DNA of 64,000 nt, from the NCBI GenBank assembly GCA_023702235.1, contig JAMQCR010000001.1:1-64000 (forward strand), in the 5' to 3' direction. The notes under the pieces were generated by a model, which ran no database searches, had not been told where the DNA came from, and was given only the letters and a program-made list of their open reading frames with translations. Each line of letters begins with the position of its first letter. Position 1 is the stretch's first letter. Positions 46,721 through 59,019 of this stretch are shown piece after piece. The position numbers were made by a program, and so were the translations under genes. This DNA comes from Neobacillus pocheonensis (GTDB taxonomy: Bacteria > Bacillota > Bacilli > Bacillales > Cytobacillaceae).

Positions 46721-48124
46721 ATGTCAAAAGACCAGGAATTAAAGCGCGGGCTTAAATCGCGCCATATCCAAATGATTGCTTTGGGTGGGACAATCGGGGT
46801 TGGGTTATTTATGGGATCGACCAGTACGATTAAATGGACGGGCCCATCGGTTATGATTGCCTATGCAGTTGCCGGTCTCTTCTTATTTTTCATCATGCGC
46901 TCGATGGGGGAAATGCTTTATTTGGAACCAACCACCGGTTCATTTGCTGACCTCGGCCATAAATATATCCATCCTTTGGCCGGTTATTTGACAGCTTGGA
47001 GCTACTGGTTCCAATGGATCATTGTCGGCATGTCGGAAGTCATCGCGGTTGGTTCGTATATGAATTATTGGTTCCCACATCTGCCAACATGGGTCCCGGG
47101 GTTGGTCGCTATGGTGATCCTTGGCGTTGCCAACATGATTTCGGTGAAAAACTTTGGTGAATTTGAATTCTGGTTTTCATTAATTAAAGTGTTAACGATT
47201 GTCTTCTTAATTATTGCTGGTATTGGCATTATTCTCTTTGGCTTCGGGAATGGCGGCCATGCAATTGGATTTTCGAATATTTGGAAAAATGGCGGTTTTT
47301 TCACCGGCGGCTTTAAAGGATTCTTCTTTGCCCTTTCCATCGTAATCGGCGCTTATCAAGGGGTGGAACTGATTGGGATTACGTCCGGGGAGGCAGAAAA
47401 TCCGCAAAAAACGATCACACATGCTGTGAAGACAACCGTTTGGCGTATTTTAATTTTCTACATCGGTGCAATCTTTGTTATTGTAACCGTTTACCCTTGG
47501 AACCAGCTCAATCAAATTGGCAGCCCATTCGTTTCGGTTTTTGCTAAAATTGGAATTACGGCTGCAGCCGGCATTATCAACTTTGTCGTCATCACTGCAG
47601 CAATGAGCGGCTGTAACAGCGGTATCTTCAGCGCCACACGGATGCTTTACACATTGGCGAAAAATGGACAGGCACCAAAGATTTTTGCCAAATTATCGGA
47701 AAATAAAGTTCCTGTCTATTCAACCTTAACGGTTTTATTCGGCTTGGCCATTGGCGTTGTGGTGAGCTATGTTGCACCGCCATCCATCTTCGTGTATGTT
47801 TACAGTGCGAGTATACTTCCAGGAATGATTCCATGGTTTGTACTGCTCATCAGTGAAATCAGATTTAGAAAAGTAAATGCTGGTGCAATGGAAAAACATC
47901 CATTTAAAATGCCTTTCGCACCGTACAGCAACTATGCTACCATTGTATTTTTACTGGTCGTCCTTGTCGGTATGTTTATCAATCCAAGCACGCGCATCCC
48001 GTTAATCGTGGGAATTGCATTCCTTGCCATCATGACAGCCATTTTCTATCTATTAAAAATGGAAAAACGCGTACCGTTAGACGAGGCCAAAAACGAAAAA
48101 GGCACAAAAACACAAGCAGTATAA
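46721..48124 (+). CDS. Amino acid permease (AAT/APC family)
   Basis: This 467-residue transporter has about 12 membrane segments. LKRGLKSRHIQMIALGGTIGVGLFMGS and SMGEMLYLEPTTGSFADLGHKYI are the AAT family signatures. GVELIGITSGEAENPQKTITHA is the conserved loop. Its place between tdh and serine dehydratase suggests threonine or serine uptake, though AAT sequences do not reveal specificity well. ATG 46721 has GAGGGAAAG upstream. A long hairpin separates it from sdaA. Confidence 0.88.
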   Translation: MSKDQELKRGLKSRHIQMIALGGTIGVGLFMGSTSTIKWTGPSVMIAYAVAGLFLFFIMRSMGEMLYLEPTTGSFADLGHKYIHPLAGYLTAWSYWFQWIIVGMSEVIAVGSYMNYWFPHLPTWVPGLVAMVILGVANMISVKNFGEFEFWFSLIKVLTIVFLIIAGIGIILFGFGNGGHAIGFSNIWKNGGFFTGGFKGFFFALSIVIGAYQGVELIGITSGEAENPQKTITHAVKTTVWRILIFYIGAIFVIVTVYPWNQLNQIGSPFVSVFAKIGITAAAGIINFVVITAAMSGCNSGIFSATRMLYTLAKNGQAPKIFAKLSENKVPVYSTLTVLFGLAIGVVVSYVAPPSIFVYVYSASILPGMIPWFVLLISEIRFRKVNAGAMEKHPFKMPFAPYSNYATIVFLLVVLVGMFINPSTRIPLIVGIAFLAIMTAIFYLLKMEKRVPLDEAKNEKGTKTQAV

Positions 48125-48144
48125 TATAAAGAAAACAAAGGATG

Positions 48145-48193
48145 AAAGAGGGGGGACGGTTCGAATGCTTCATGCATGGGGACCGTCCTCTTT
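48145..48193. other. GC-rich hairpin between permease and serine dehydratase genes
   Basis: AAAGAGG and GACGGT on the left pair with ACCGTC and CCTCTTT on the right, with a four-G bulge and a loop holding ATGC/GCAT. It ends in CTCTTTG. It may weaken read-through into the dehydratase gene or be a short dispersed palindromic repeat. Confidence 0.55.
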
Positions 48194-48207
48194 GAGGGAG
48201 TGATATT

Positions 48208-49770
48208 ATGTCTTTCACGAGTTTAAGAGAAGTAATTGAACTGGCCGAGCAGCAAAACATAACGATTGCGGAATTAATGATCCAAACTGAAATACAGCAA
48301 AAGAGCATTCCACGGGAAGCGATTATCGAAAAAATGGCCGAGCAATTTACGGTAATGGAAGAGGCTGTCCGCAGTGGGACGACAAGTGCTGTCATGTCCC
48401 GTACCGGCTTGACCGGCGGCGATGGGCACCGCCTTCACCTATATGCCGAAAATGGAAAATCTTTTATCAATCCCGTGACATTAAATGCCGCAGCCAATGC
48501 GCTGGCCGTATCAGAGGTCAATGCGGCAATGGGGCGGATTGTGGCAACGCCGACTGCAGGCTCGGCGGGAATCTTGCCGGCAGTACTCGTTCACGCTCTG
48601 GATAGCGGAAAGTTTTCACGGGAGCAGATCGCCCTGTCGATGTTCACTGCCTCTGCCCTCGGCTTGGTGATTGCCAATAAAGCTTCCATATCAGGGGCAG
48701 CCGGCGGATGCCAAGCGGAAATCGGCTCAGCAACCGCGATGGCAGCCGGCACTTTAGTTGAGCTTGCCGGCGGCACTCCAGAGCAGGTTGGAAATGCCAT
48801 TGGAATTGCTTTGAAAAATTCACTGGGACTAGTTTGTGATCCGGTCGCCGGGCTGGTGGAAATTCCATGCATCCTGCGGAACGGATTGCACGCGATTACC
48901 GCTCAGGCTGCGGCAGATATGGCGTTAGCGGGAGTAGTCAGCATCATCCCTCCGGATGAAGTGATCCATGTGATGCATGAAGTCGGGCAGCAAATGCCAG
49001 AGTCGTTGCGGGAAACAGGGATTGGCGGACTTGCAGGGACCCCGACAGGAAAAAAATTAAAAAAGCAGGTTTTCGGGGAAAAAAGTAGTGGGTGTGGACC
49101 GGCCAAATACCAAAGCGCCTATGAGATTATCGGGCCTGTCATGGTTGGACCATCCAGCTCTCATACCGCTGGGGCTGTCCGCATCGGCAATATTGCCCGC
49201 CAGCTGTTAAACGAACAACCATTATATGTGAGGTTTTCGTTAATGGGCTCCTTCGCCGAAACCTATCAAGGCCATGGGACAGACCTGGCACTAATAGCCG
49301 GTGTGATGGGGCTGTCAACCATGGATGAAGGCATTCCAAAGGCAAAATCCATTGCTGAGGAAAATGGCTTACAATACGAGTTCACGAAACGTGTGCTTGG
49401 AAGCTATCATCCGAATACCGTGCTTGTAGAATTATCGGGGGCAACGCGGACTGTAAAGGTACTGGCCAGTTCCTTAGGCGGAGGCAAAGTAGAGGTTCAG
49501 GAATTGGATGATTATCCGTTAAAGTTTTCCGGTGAACGGCCGACACTTGTGATTCACCATACCGACCGAAAAGGGGTCATTTCCGAGCTATCAGGCATTC
49601 TTTATCAAAAAGGGGTTAATATTGCCCGTATGGCGAATGAACGTTCAAAAATCAATGGTCCAGCGATTACAATTTGCGAAATCGACAATCAGATTGGGGA
49701 AGATCTTTTAACCATATTAAAAAACGAAATTCCAATCATTGATGAAATTTTAATAATCCAAACTAAATAA
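48208..49770 (+). CDS. Iron-sulfur L-serine dehydratase, fused alpha-beta
   Basis: This 520-residue protein joins both halves of the Bacillus two-subunit serine dehydratase. Residues about 1-290 are the alpha (SdaAA-like) part: SGTTSAVMSRTGLTGGDGHRLH, TPTAGSAGILPAVL, and iron-sulfur cysteines in SGAAGGCQAEIG and LVCDPVAGLVEIPC. Residues about 305-520 are the beta (SdaAB-like) part: YEIIGPVMVGPSSSHTAGAVRIG, GHGTDLALIAGVMG, then a C-terminal ACT domain (LVIHHTDRKGVISELSGIL). Single-chain E. coli-type enzymes have the order beta then alpha, so this order is reversed. It makes pyruvate and ammonia from serine, completing threonine use. ATG 48208 has GAGGGAGTG upstream. Confidence 0.92.
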   Translation: MSFTSLREVIELAEQQNITIAELMIQTEIQQKSIPREAIIEKMAEQFTVMEEAVRSGTTSAVMSRTGLTGGDGHRLHLYAENGKSFINPVTLNAAANALAVSEVNAAMGRIVATPTAGSAGILPAVLVHALDSGKFSREQIALSMFTASALGLVIANKASISGAAGGCQAEIGSATAMAAGTLVELAGGTPEQVGNAIGIALKNSLGLVCDPVAGLVEIPCILRNGLHAITAQAAADMALAGVVSIIPPDEVIHVMHEVGQQMPESLRETGIGGLAGTPTGKKLKKQVFGEKSSGCGPAKYQSAYEIIGPVMVGPSSSHTAGAVRIGNIARQLLNEQPLYVRFSLMGSFAETYQGHGTDLALIAGVMGLSTMDEGIPKAKSIAEENGLQYEFTKRVLGSYHPNTVLVELSGATRTVKVLASSLGGGKVEVQELDDYPLKFSGERPTLVIHHTDRKGVISELSGILYQKGVNIARMANERSKINGPAITICEIDNQIGEDLLTILKNEIPIIDEILIIQTK

Positions 49771-49786
49771 TGATTTCGTGTATGGC

Positions 49787-49844
49787 GGGTCTGACTCTCG
49801 GCGCGATAAAGCATGATAGCGCTGGGGGTCAGACTCCAATTTTT
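49787..49844 (+). terminator. Terminator of the threonine/serine operon
   Basis: GTCTGAC pairs with GTCAGAC, a wobble-rich TCTCG/TGGGG section continues the stem, and GCGC pairs with GCGC around the loop. TCCAATTTTT follows. The GGGTCTGAC/GGTCAGAC arms resemble palindromes dispersed in Bacillus genomes. Confidence 0.7.
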
Positions 49845-49925
49845 ATATGGCTATTAACTGAAATAAAAATGGTATATGGGGAAAAGCAAATGTCATTCTC
49901 GTTTTTCTAATTTGCATCCGTGTTT

Positions 49926-50096
49926 CTAATTCTTTTTTCCATTAAAGGGCGCAATTCCAGAATAGTACTTTTCTTTTAAAGTCTGATTCGACGGGTACTT
50001 ATCTTCAATAAGATTTAAACAATCATCTTCAGCAACCGGGCGCTTTAGTTTAATAAAAATATATATGAAGAAATAGCCTGTAGCTATGATTACTTA
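49926..50096 (-). pseudogene. Possible 3' remnant of a membrane-protein gene
   Basis: On the minus strand an open frame encodes a hydrophobic GYFFIYIFIKL, then KRPVAEDDCLNLIEDKYPSN and a tail ending GIAPFNGKKN and TAG. The charged, ordinary composition in an otherwise gene-free 760-base gap suggests a gene end. It has no start, and upstream it runs into the long palindrome at 50075-50115 and a stop. I cannot assign a family. Confidence 0.3.
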
Positions 50097-50115
50097 GTAA
50101 TCATAGCTACAGGCT
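50075..50115. other. Perfect 19-bp inverted repeat with 3-base loop
   Basis: AGCCTGTAGCTATGATTAC, loop TTA, GTAATCATAGCTACAGGCT. There is no mismatch over 38 paired bases. A/T-rich sequence follows without a proper T run. It cuts the minus-strand gene remnant. It may be a terminator, a phage or plasmid-derived palindrome, or a protein site. Confidence 0.7.
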
Positions 50116-50531
50116 TTATATTTCGGTAATTAAATGTCCTTATATATATTTAACTCGATGCCTGCTTTTTGTCTCTTGGACTAATTGAGTCTAATCAAAT
50201 ACATGAAAGACATTTGATGGGTAAAAATAGATAAGATACTCCGAATTAGTCTTGGCAAAAAATAAAAAAATAAGGTATGATTTTAAGCGAATGTGTTTGT
50301 CCAACTATCATTCCATCCTAGTTGATGTCTATTATAGGCAAGAAATATTCACTAATTAAAAAGCTCATTCTCATTTAGGGTATATTTAGTGAAAACCAAT
50401 GTCAGTTATTACTGTTTAGGAGTTGCTAATACATTTCATTTGTTATAAGATTGTAATGAGAATAAAATGAGAATAAGATATAGACCTTTATGGTCTACTA
50501 GATACAAATCTTTCTTTTCGGAGGTATATAT
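50116..50531 (+). promoter_or_regulatory. Upstream region of the suf operon with three ATGAGAAT boxes
   Basis: No gene is seen in these 416 bases. ATGAGAAT occurs twice in direct orientation, 11 bases apart (50456-50463 and 50467-50474), and once inverted (50367-50374). The direct pair resembles half-sites of Fur-family operators (TGATAAT-like), which would fit an iron-sulfur assembly operon. TAGACC-TTTAT-GGTCTA (50482-50498) can form a hairpin in the leader. TTCGGAGG precedes the sufC start. Confidence 0.45.
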
Positions 50532-51317
50532 ATGGCTGGATCAACTTTAACAATCAAAGATTTACATGTAGCAATTGATGGAAAAGAAATTTTAAAAGGT
50601 GTAAACCTTGAAGTAAAAGGTGGAGAAATCCATGCAATCATGGGACCTAATGGCACTGGTAAATCCACTTTATCTTCTGCAATCATGGGTCACCCAAAAT
50701 ATGAGGTTACCAGTGGGAATATCATTTTAGATGGACAGAATGTTCTTGAAATGGAAGTAGATGAGCGAGCACGTGCTGGTCTTTTCCTTGCTATGCAGTA
50801 CCCAAGTGAAATTAATGGTGTAACAAATGCTGACTTTTTGCGTTCAGCTCTTAATAGCCGACTGGGTGAAGGAAATGAAATTTCATTAATGAAATTTATC
50901 CGTAAAATGGATAAGCAAATGGAATTTCTTGAAATGGACCTTGATATGGCTCAGCGTTACTTAAATGAAGGATTCTCTGGTGGCGAGAAAAAACGTAATG
51001 AAATCCTGCAATTAATGATGTTAGAACCAAAAATTGCTATCTTAGATGAAATTGACTCTGGACTAGACATTGATGCCTTAAAGGTTGTTTCCAAGGGTAT
51101 CAATGAAATGCGTGGAGAAGAATTTGGTTGCTTAGTTATTACTCACTATCAACGTCTTTTAAACTATATCACTCCTGACTTTGTCCATGTAATGATGCAA
51201 GGCCGTATTGTTAAATCCGGTGGACCTGAGCTTTCACAACGTTTAGAAGCAGAAGGATATGACTGGATCAAGAAAGAACTCGGAATTGAAGATGAAACAG
51301 TTGGGCAAGAAGCGTAA
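50532..51317 (+). CDS. sufC: Fe-S cluster assembly ATPase SufC
   Basis: This 261-residue cytosolic ABC ATPase has Walker A GPNGTGKSTLSSAIMG, signature FSGGEKKRNEILQLMML, Walker B KIAILDEIDSGLDIDAL and the switch His in VITHYQRLL. With SufB and SufD it forms the scaffold complex on which Fe-S clusters are built. ATG 50532 follows CGGAGGTATATAT. It is the first gene of sufCDSUB, in the usual Bacillus order. The operon is essential in B. subtilis. Confidence 0.97.
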   Translation: MAGSTLTIKDLHVAIDGKEILKGVNLEVKGGEIHAIMGPNGTGKSTLSSAIMGHPKYEVTSGNIILDGQNVLEMEVDERARAGLFLAMQYPSEINGVTNADFLRSALNSRLGEGNEISLMKFIRKMDKQMEFLEMDLDMAQRYLNEGFSGGEKKRNEILQLMMLEPKIAILDEIDSGLDIDALKVVSKGINEMRGEEFGCLVITHYQRLLNYITPDFVHVMMQGRIVKSGGPELSQRLEAEGYDWIKKELGIEDETVGQEA

Positions 51318-51334
51318 GAGTTAGGAGGATTACA

Positions 51335-54301
<2,967 letters not shown>

Positions 54302-54331
54302 AAATAGGAAATGGCGGTTGAAATGGACGAA

Positions 54332-54358
54332 TGTCCAGCTTCATCGCTTCTGCTTTCT
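54332..54358. repeat. Degenerate short copy of the dispersed repeat
   Basis: TGTCCAGCTTCATCGCTTCT followed by GCTTTCT resembles the joined ends of the repeat at 29932-30052 with its middle missing. It lies inside the suf operon, between sufU and sufB. Confidence 0.5.
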
Positions 54359-54377
54359 ATAAGGGAGGAACACGACA

Positions 54378-55775
54378 ATGGCGAAAAAAATGCCGGAAAT
54401 CGGTGATTATAAATATGGTTTTGCCGATAAAGACGTTTCCATATTCCGATCTAAGCGTGGCTTGACATCTGATATAGTAAAAGAGATTTCAAAGCTTAAG
54501 AATGAACCACAATGGATGTTGGACTTCCGCTTGAAGTCACTTGAGCATTTTTACAAAATGCCAATGCCACAATGGGGCGGAGATATGTCATCATTAAATT
54601 TCGACGAAATCACTTATTATGTTAAACCATCCGAAAAATCGGAAAAGTCATGGGATGAAGTACCTGAGGAAATCAAGGCAACATTCGATAAGCTTGGAAT
54701 TCCAGAAGCAGAGCAAAAATATCTTGCTGGGGTATCGGCACAATATGAATCAGAAGTGGTTTACCATAACATGAAGGTAGAACTGGAAGATTTGGGTATT
54801 GTGTTCAAAGATACTGATTCTGCTTTAAGAGAAAATGAAGATATTTTCCGTGAACATTTTGGAAAAACAATTCCGCCAACAGATAACAAGTTTGCTGCCC
54901 TTAACTCAGCCGTATGGTCTGGTGGATCTTTCATCTACGTTCCAAAAGGTGTGAAAGTGGATACTCCATTACAGGCGTATTTCCGAATTAACTCTGAAAA
55001 TATGGGACAATTCGAACGTACACTTATCGTAGTTGACGAAGGTGCACATGTACATTATGTTGAAGGCTGTACAGCTCCAGTTTATACAACGAACTCACTG
55101 CACAGTGCGGTTGTTGAGATTGTCATTAAAAAAGATGCTTACTGCCGTTACACAACGATTCAAAATTGGGCAAATAATGTTTTTAATCTTGTTACAAAGC
55201 GTGCTGTCTGTGAAGCAAATGCAACAATGGAATGGATCGATGGCAATATCGGATCGAAATTAACGATGAAATATCCAGCTGTTATTTTAAAGGGTGAAGG
55301 CGCCCGCGGGATGACTTTATCGATCGCGATTGCCGGTAAAGGTCAGCATCAGGACGCAGGAGCGAAAATGATTCATTTAGCTCCAAATACTTCTTCAACG
55401 ATTGTTTCAAAGTCGATTTCGAAACACGGTGGTAAAGTAACGTATCGTGGTATGGTTCAATTTGGACGGAAAGCAGATGGTGCTCGTGCCAATATCGAAT
55501 GTGATACGCTGATTATGGATAATCAATCTACATCAGATACAATCCCGTACAACGAAATTTTAAATGACAATATTTCGCTTGAACACGAAGCGAAGGTTTC
55601 TAAGGTTTCTGAAGAGCAGCTCTTCTATTTAATGAGCCGTGGGATCTCGCAACAGGAAGCAACTGAAATGATCGTTATGGGCTTCATTGAACCTTTCACA
55701 AAAGAATTGCCAATGGAATATGCCGTTGAAATGAACCGTCTCATCAAGTTTGAAATGGAAGGTTCCATCGGATAA
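54378..55775 (+). CDS. sufB: Fe-S cluster assembly scaffold SufB
   Basis: This 465-residue SufB is the main scaffold subunit. The N-terminal [76 protein letters not shown] and [16 protein letters not shown] segments and the C-terminal [30 protein letters not shown] are family hallmarks. ATG 54378 follows TAAGGGAGGAAC. It ends the operon before a strong terminator. Confidence 0.97.
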   Translation: MAKKMPEIGDYKYGFADKDVSIFRSKRGLTSDIVKEISKLKNEPQWMLDFRLKSLEHFYKMPMPQWGGDMSSLNFDEITYYVKPSEKSEKSWDEVPEEIKATFDKLGIPEAEQKYLAGVSAQYESEVVYHNMKVELEDLGIVFKDTDSALRENEDIFREHFGKTIPPTDNKFAALNSAVWSGGSFIYVPKGVKVDTPLQAYFRINSENMGQFERTLIVVDEGAHVHYVEGCTAPVYTTNSLHSAVVEIVIKKDAYCRYTTIQNWANNVFNLVTKRAVCEANATMEWIDGNIGSKLTMKYPAVILKGEGARGMTLSIAIAGKGQHQDAGAKMIHLAPNTSSTIVSKSISKHGGKVTYRGMVQFGRKADGARANIECDTLIMDNQSTSDTIPYNEILNDNISLEHEAKVSKVSEEQLFYLMSRGISQQEATEMIVMGFIEPFTKELPMEYAVEMNRLIKFEMEGSIG

Positions 55776-55783
55776 AAAAACTT

Positions 55784-55815
55784 CCGCTTGCCATATTGGC
55801 AGGCGGGTTTTTTTC
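55784..55815 (+). terminator. Terminator of the suf operon
   Basis: CCGCTTGCC pairs with GGCAGGCGG around ATATT, followed by GTTTTTTT. Confidence 0.9.
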
Positions 55816-55877
55816 GTCACTCTAAAGTTCGATATCAAATACTATTATGCTATTATTAATAAATGGTGGTGATTTTA

Positions 55878-56723
55878 TTGATCTATATTGGTGTGACAGG
55901 ATGGGGAGACCATGACAGTCTCTACCCCGGTCAAATTTCTGCTCGGAATAGACTTAAGGAATATGCTGGACATTTTCCAATTGTAGAGGTAGATTCAGCT
56001 TTTTACGCGATCCAACCGAAGAGAAATGCCGTAAGATGGGTCAATGAAACGCCAGAGTCCTTTCAATTTATCGTCAAGGCATATCAGGGAATGACAGGCC
56101 ATATGAGGGGGGAAATCCCTTTTAAAAATAAGCAGGAGATGTTTATGGCGTTTAAAGAGTCTCTTCAGCCATATATAGAGAAAAATCGATTAGCAATGGC
56201 TTTATTTCAATTTCCACCATGGTTTGCTTGTGTACGTGAAAATGTGGAGTACTTAAGATGGTGTAAGGATGAAATGGAGGAAATACCATGTGCTCTCGAA
56301 TTCAGACATCAATCGTGGTTTCTGCCCAGGTATCGCCAAAAAACTCTTGATTTTATGAAACGAGAAAAATGGATTCATAGTATTTGCGATGAACCACAAG
56401 CTGGAGATGGCTCGATTCCAACCGTAATAAAGGCGACCACAGCCGATAAAGTTCTGGTGAGATTTCATGGCCGTAACCATTATGGCTGGCAAAAGAAGAG
56501 CGCCGATAATTGGCGGGAGGTACGCTATCTCTATCGTTATAATCAACTTGAGCTGCAAGAATGGGCAGTTTCCCTCCAAAAATTAACGAAGGAATGTTCC
56601 TCTGTTTATGTTCTTTTTAACAATAATTCCGGCGGAGATGCAGCAGACAATGCTAAGGAAATGATTGATTTATTGAATATTAACTATGAAGGGCTAGCTC
56701 CTAGGCAAATGGATTTGTTTTAA
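55878..56723 (+). CDS. yunF: DUF72 protein YunF
   Basis: This 281-residue TIM-barrel-like DUF72 protein has YIGVTGWGDHDSLYP at the N-terminus, VEVDSAFYAIQPKRNAVRWVNETPESFQFIVKAYQGMTGH, and ALEFRHQSWF; the C-terminal VYVLFNNNSGGDAADNA is typical. TTG 55878 is preferred over ATG 55863 because GGTGGTGAT (from 55865) forms a proper site for it and intact homologues begin IYIG. The role is unknown; DUF72 proteins have been linked to nucleic acid or radical chemistry only loosely. Confidence 0.85.
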   Translation: MIYIGVTGWGDHDSLYPGQISARNRLKEYAGHFPIVEVDSAFYAIQPKRNAVRWVNETPESFQFIVKAYQGMTGHMRGEIPFKNKQEMFMAFKESLQPYIEKNRLAMALFQFPPWFACVRENVEYLRWCKDEMEEIPCALEFRHQSWFLPRYRQKTLDFMKREKWIHSICDEPQAGDGSIPTVIKATTADKVLVRFHGRNHYGWQKKSADNWREVRYLYRYNQLELQEWAVSLQKLTKECSSVYVLFNNNSGGDAADNAKEMIDLLNINYEGLAPRQMDLF

Positions 56724-56763
56724 AATTCTTTTACTATTCGATTCAAATAAAGGGGAAGGAAAA

Positions 56764-57585
56764 ATGGAATGGGTTATTTTAGTCGTAATTGGTCTTGCAG
56801 CTAGTTCGCTTGGTTCGCTAATTGGGTTAGGTGGGGGAATTATTGTTGTTCCAGCGCTTCTCTACCTGGGATCATTATCCGGTTTTGGTCATATCACTCC
56901 ACAGATTGCTGTCGGGACATCCCTGTTTACGATGATTTTTACCGGCTTATCTTCCACACTCGCCTATATTAAGCATAAAACCGTGGATTACAAAAGCGGT
57001 TTAATTTTTCTGATAGGAAGCGGACCTGGAAGCATCCTTGGTGCCTGGGTGACAGAAAAGTTAAATCTACAATCCTTCAACGTCTTTTTTGGAATCTTTA
57101 TCATTTTTGTTTCGATTGTATTATTATTAAAAGATAAATTAAAACCAATCCCATTTCGTAAAGATAAAGGGATTGTCCGTACTTTTACCGATAACAGCGG
57201 AAAAACATATGAGTATGGCTTTAGCCCAATTATCGGAGTCATCATCGCTTTTATTGTTGGCTTTTTTTCCGGTATTTTTGGAGTTGGCGGCGGATCGTTA
57301 ATGGTGCCGACGATGATTTTAGTCTTTTTCTTTCCGCCACATGTTGCCGTTGCCACCTCTATGTTTATGATTTTACCAACATCAATTCTAAGCTCAATTA
57401 CCCATGTAACCTTAGGCAATGTCAATTGGCTTGATGCATTGGCTTTAATTCCAGGAGCATGGATTGGAGCAAAAGTGGGCGTCTATTTAAATCAAAAGCT
57501 AAAGAGCAAAACCATTGTATTCTTATTAAGAACAATCCTTGTCATCGTTGGTGTACGTTTAATATTCCAAGGAATCTTTGGGTAG
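56764..57585 (+). CDS. yunE: TauE/SafE-family membrane exporter YunE
   Basis: This 273-residue membrane protein has about seven or eight TM helices. The two TauE repeats each carry a glycine-rich motif: SLIGLGGGIIVVPALLY and GIFGVGGGSLMVPTMIL. The family exports sulfite or sulfonates in some bacteria; here no such genes are near. ATG 56764 follows AAGGGGAAGG. The order yunF-E-D-C-B matches B. subtilis. Confidence 0.88.
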   Translation: MEWVILVVIGLAASSLGSLIGLGGGIIVVPALLYLGSLSGFGHITPQIAVGTSLFTMIFTGLSSTLAYIKHKTVDYKSGLIFLIGSGPGSILGAWVTEKLNLQSFNVFFGIFIIFVSIVLLLKDKLKPIPFRKDKGIVRTFTDNSGKTYEYGFSPIIGVIIAFIVGFFSGIFGVGGGSLMVPTMILVFFFPPHVAVATSMFMILPTSILSSITHVTLGNVNWLDALALIPGAWIGAKVGVYLNQKLKSKTIVFLLRTILVIVGVRLIFQGIFG

Positions 57586-57606
57586 GAAAAAGGATGAGAA
57601 ACAAGA

Positions 57607-58961
57607 ATGGAAAACATTCATATTTATCATACAAATGATATACATAGCCATCTTGAACGTTGGCCACGAATTCAGGAATTGCTAAACACCCGCAAGGACA
57701 CACATCAAAAGCAAGGGGAAGAGGTGTTTCTTTTTGATATCGGTGATTTTATTGACCGCTGGCACCCTTTTTCTGAGGGAACTAAGGGAAAGGGAAATAT
57801 TGACCTCTTAAATGAAAGTGGCTTTTCAGCTGTCACGATTGGCAATAATGAAGGAATCAATCTTTCATTTGAAGACTTAGATCACTTGTATTCATCCGCA
57901 AAATTCGATGTTCTTGTTGCGAATCTTTATCAAAAGGGGAAAATTCATCCTTTATGGTTAAAACCGTTTGAAATTTATGAAACAAAAAGCGGCACAAGGA
58001 TAGCGGTGATTGGAATAACTGCTCCTTTTTCCCATTTGTATGAATTGCTCGGATGGGAACTTACAGACCCCTTTGTCGAGCTGAAAGAATGGATTCCTGT
58101 TTTAAAGGAAAATTCGGATGCTATCATAGTGCTTTCCCATCTTGGTTTAAACGATGATGAACGAATTGCTGAAGAGTTTCCTGAAATTGATGTGATTTTA
58201 GGTGGGCATACCCATCATGTCCTTCTTGAGGGAAAGCAAGCAGGGAGAACCCTCATTGGTGCTGCAGGTAAGTTTGGTAACTATGTTGGTCATGTTACAC
58301 TCAATGTCGATAAACAAAAAATAATAAGAAGCAAAAAATCCGTTCTGTATGATGTAAACGAACTACCTGCAGTAAAAGATGAGCAGGAATATGCGGACTC
58401 TTTTGTTCTGAAAGGGAAGGAACTATTAACACAGAAGGTTATTTCCTTAGCTGAACCGTTAATGAGTGACCCTTTTCAGGAAACAAAGCTTTCGCTTATG
58501 CTATGTCAAGCATTAAGAGAATGGTGTAAAGCGGATTGTGCCTTTCTCAATGCTGGTCTGTTGTTAGGTCCATTAGCAGGTGATGTTACCACCTATGACT
58601 TGCTTTCAATTTGTCCTCATCCAATTAATCCTTGTAAGATTGAATTAACTGGCGAGGAACTAAAGGAAGTTCTACTGTTATCAAAAAATACGGATTGCCA
58701 TTTAGGCAAATAAAGGGTCTTGGTTTTAGAGGAACAGTTATGGGAATCATGGTCTATGATCAAATTATCATTAAGAGTAAAGTGATTTTCATTGATGGAC
58801 TGGAATTAGACATTAAAGGGACGTACACATTAGCCTTACCGGATATGTTCACCTTCGGATACTTTTTTCCAGAACTATACAAAAGTCAGCATAAACAATA
58901 TTTTCTGCCTGAGTTTTTACGTGATCTATTAAAATGGAAATTACAAATGCATTTTAGTTGA
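57607..58961 (+). CDS. yunD: Metallophosphatase/5'-nucleotidase YunD, one frameshift
   Basis: This protein is of about 451 residues after repair. The calcineurin-like metal site is in IYHTNDIHSHLERWPR, LFDIGDFIDRW, ITIGNNEGINL and LGGHTHHVLLEG. The C-terminal 5'-nucleotidase domain follows (LTGEELKEVLLLS). The break is at the GGC at 58705-58707; one C gives CHLGQIKGLGFRGTVMG and restores the ending to 58961. No signal peptide is seen, so it is cytoplasmic, unlike secreted 5'-nucleotidases. Confidence 0.88.
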
Positions 58962-59019
58962 TATACACGCTTTTTCAATCCCCGTCATACTGTGATAGGG
59001 AGGAAAGGAGTGTGGGAAT

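Noticed and set aside
54378..55775. Opposite-strand and alternate-frame open frames within suf, kbl and sdaA
   Set aside because: They lie entirely inside well-supported genes, lack ribosome-binding sites and have no family motifs.
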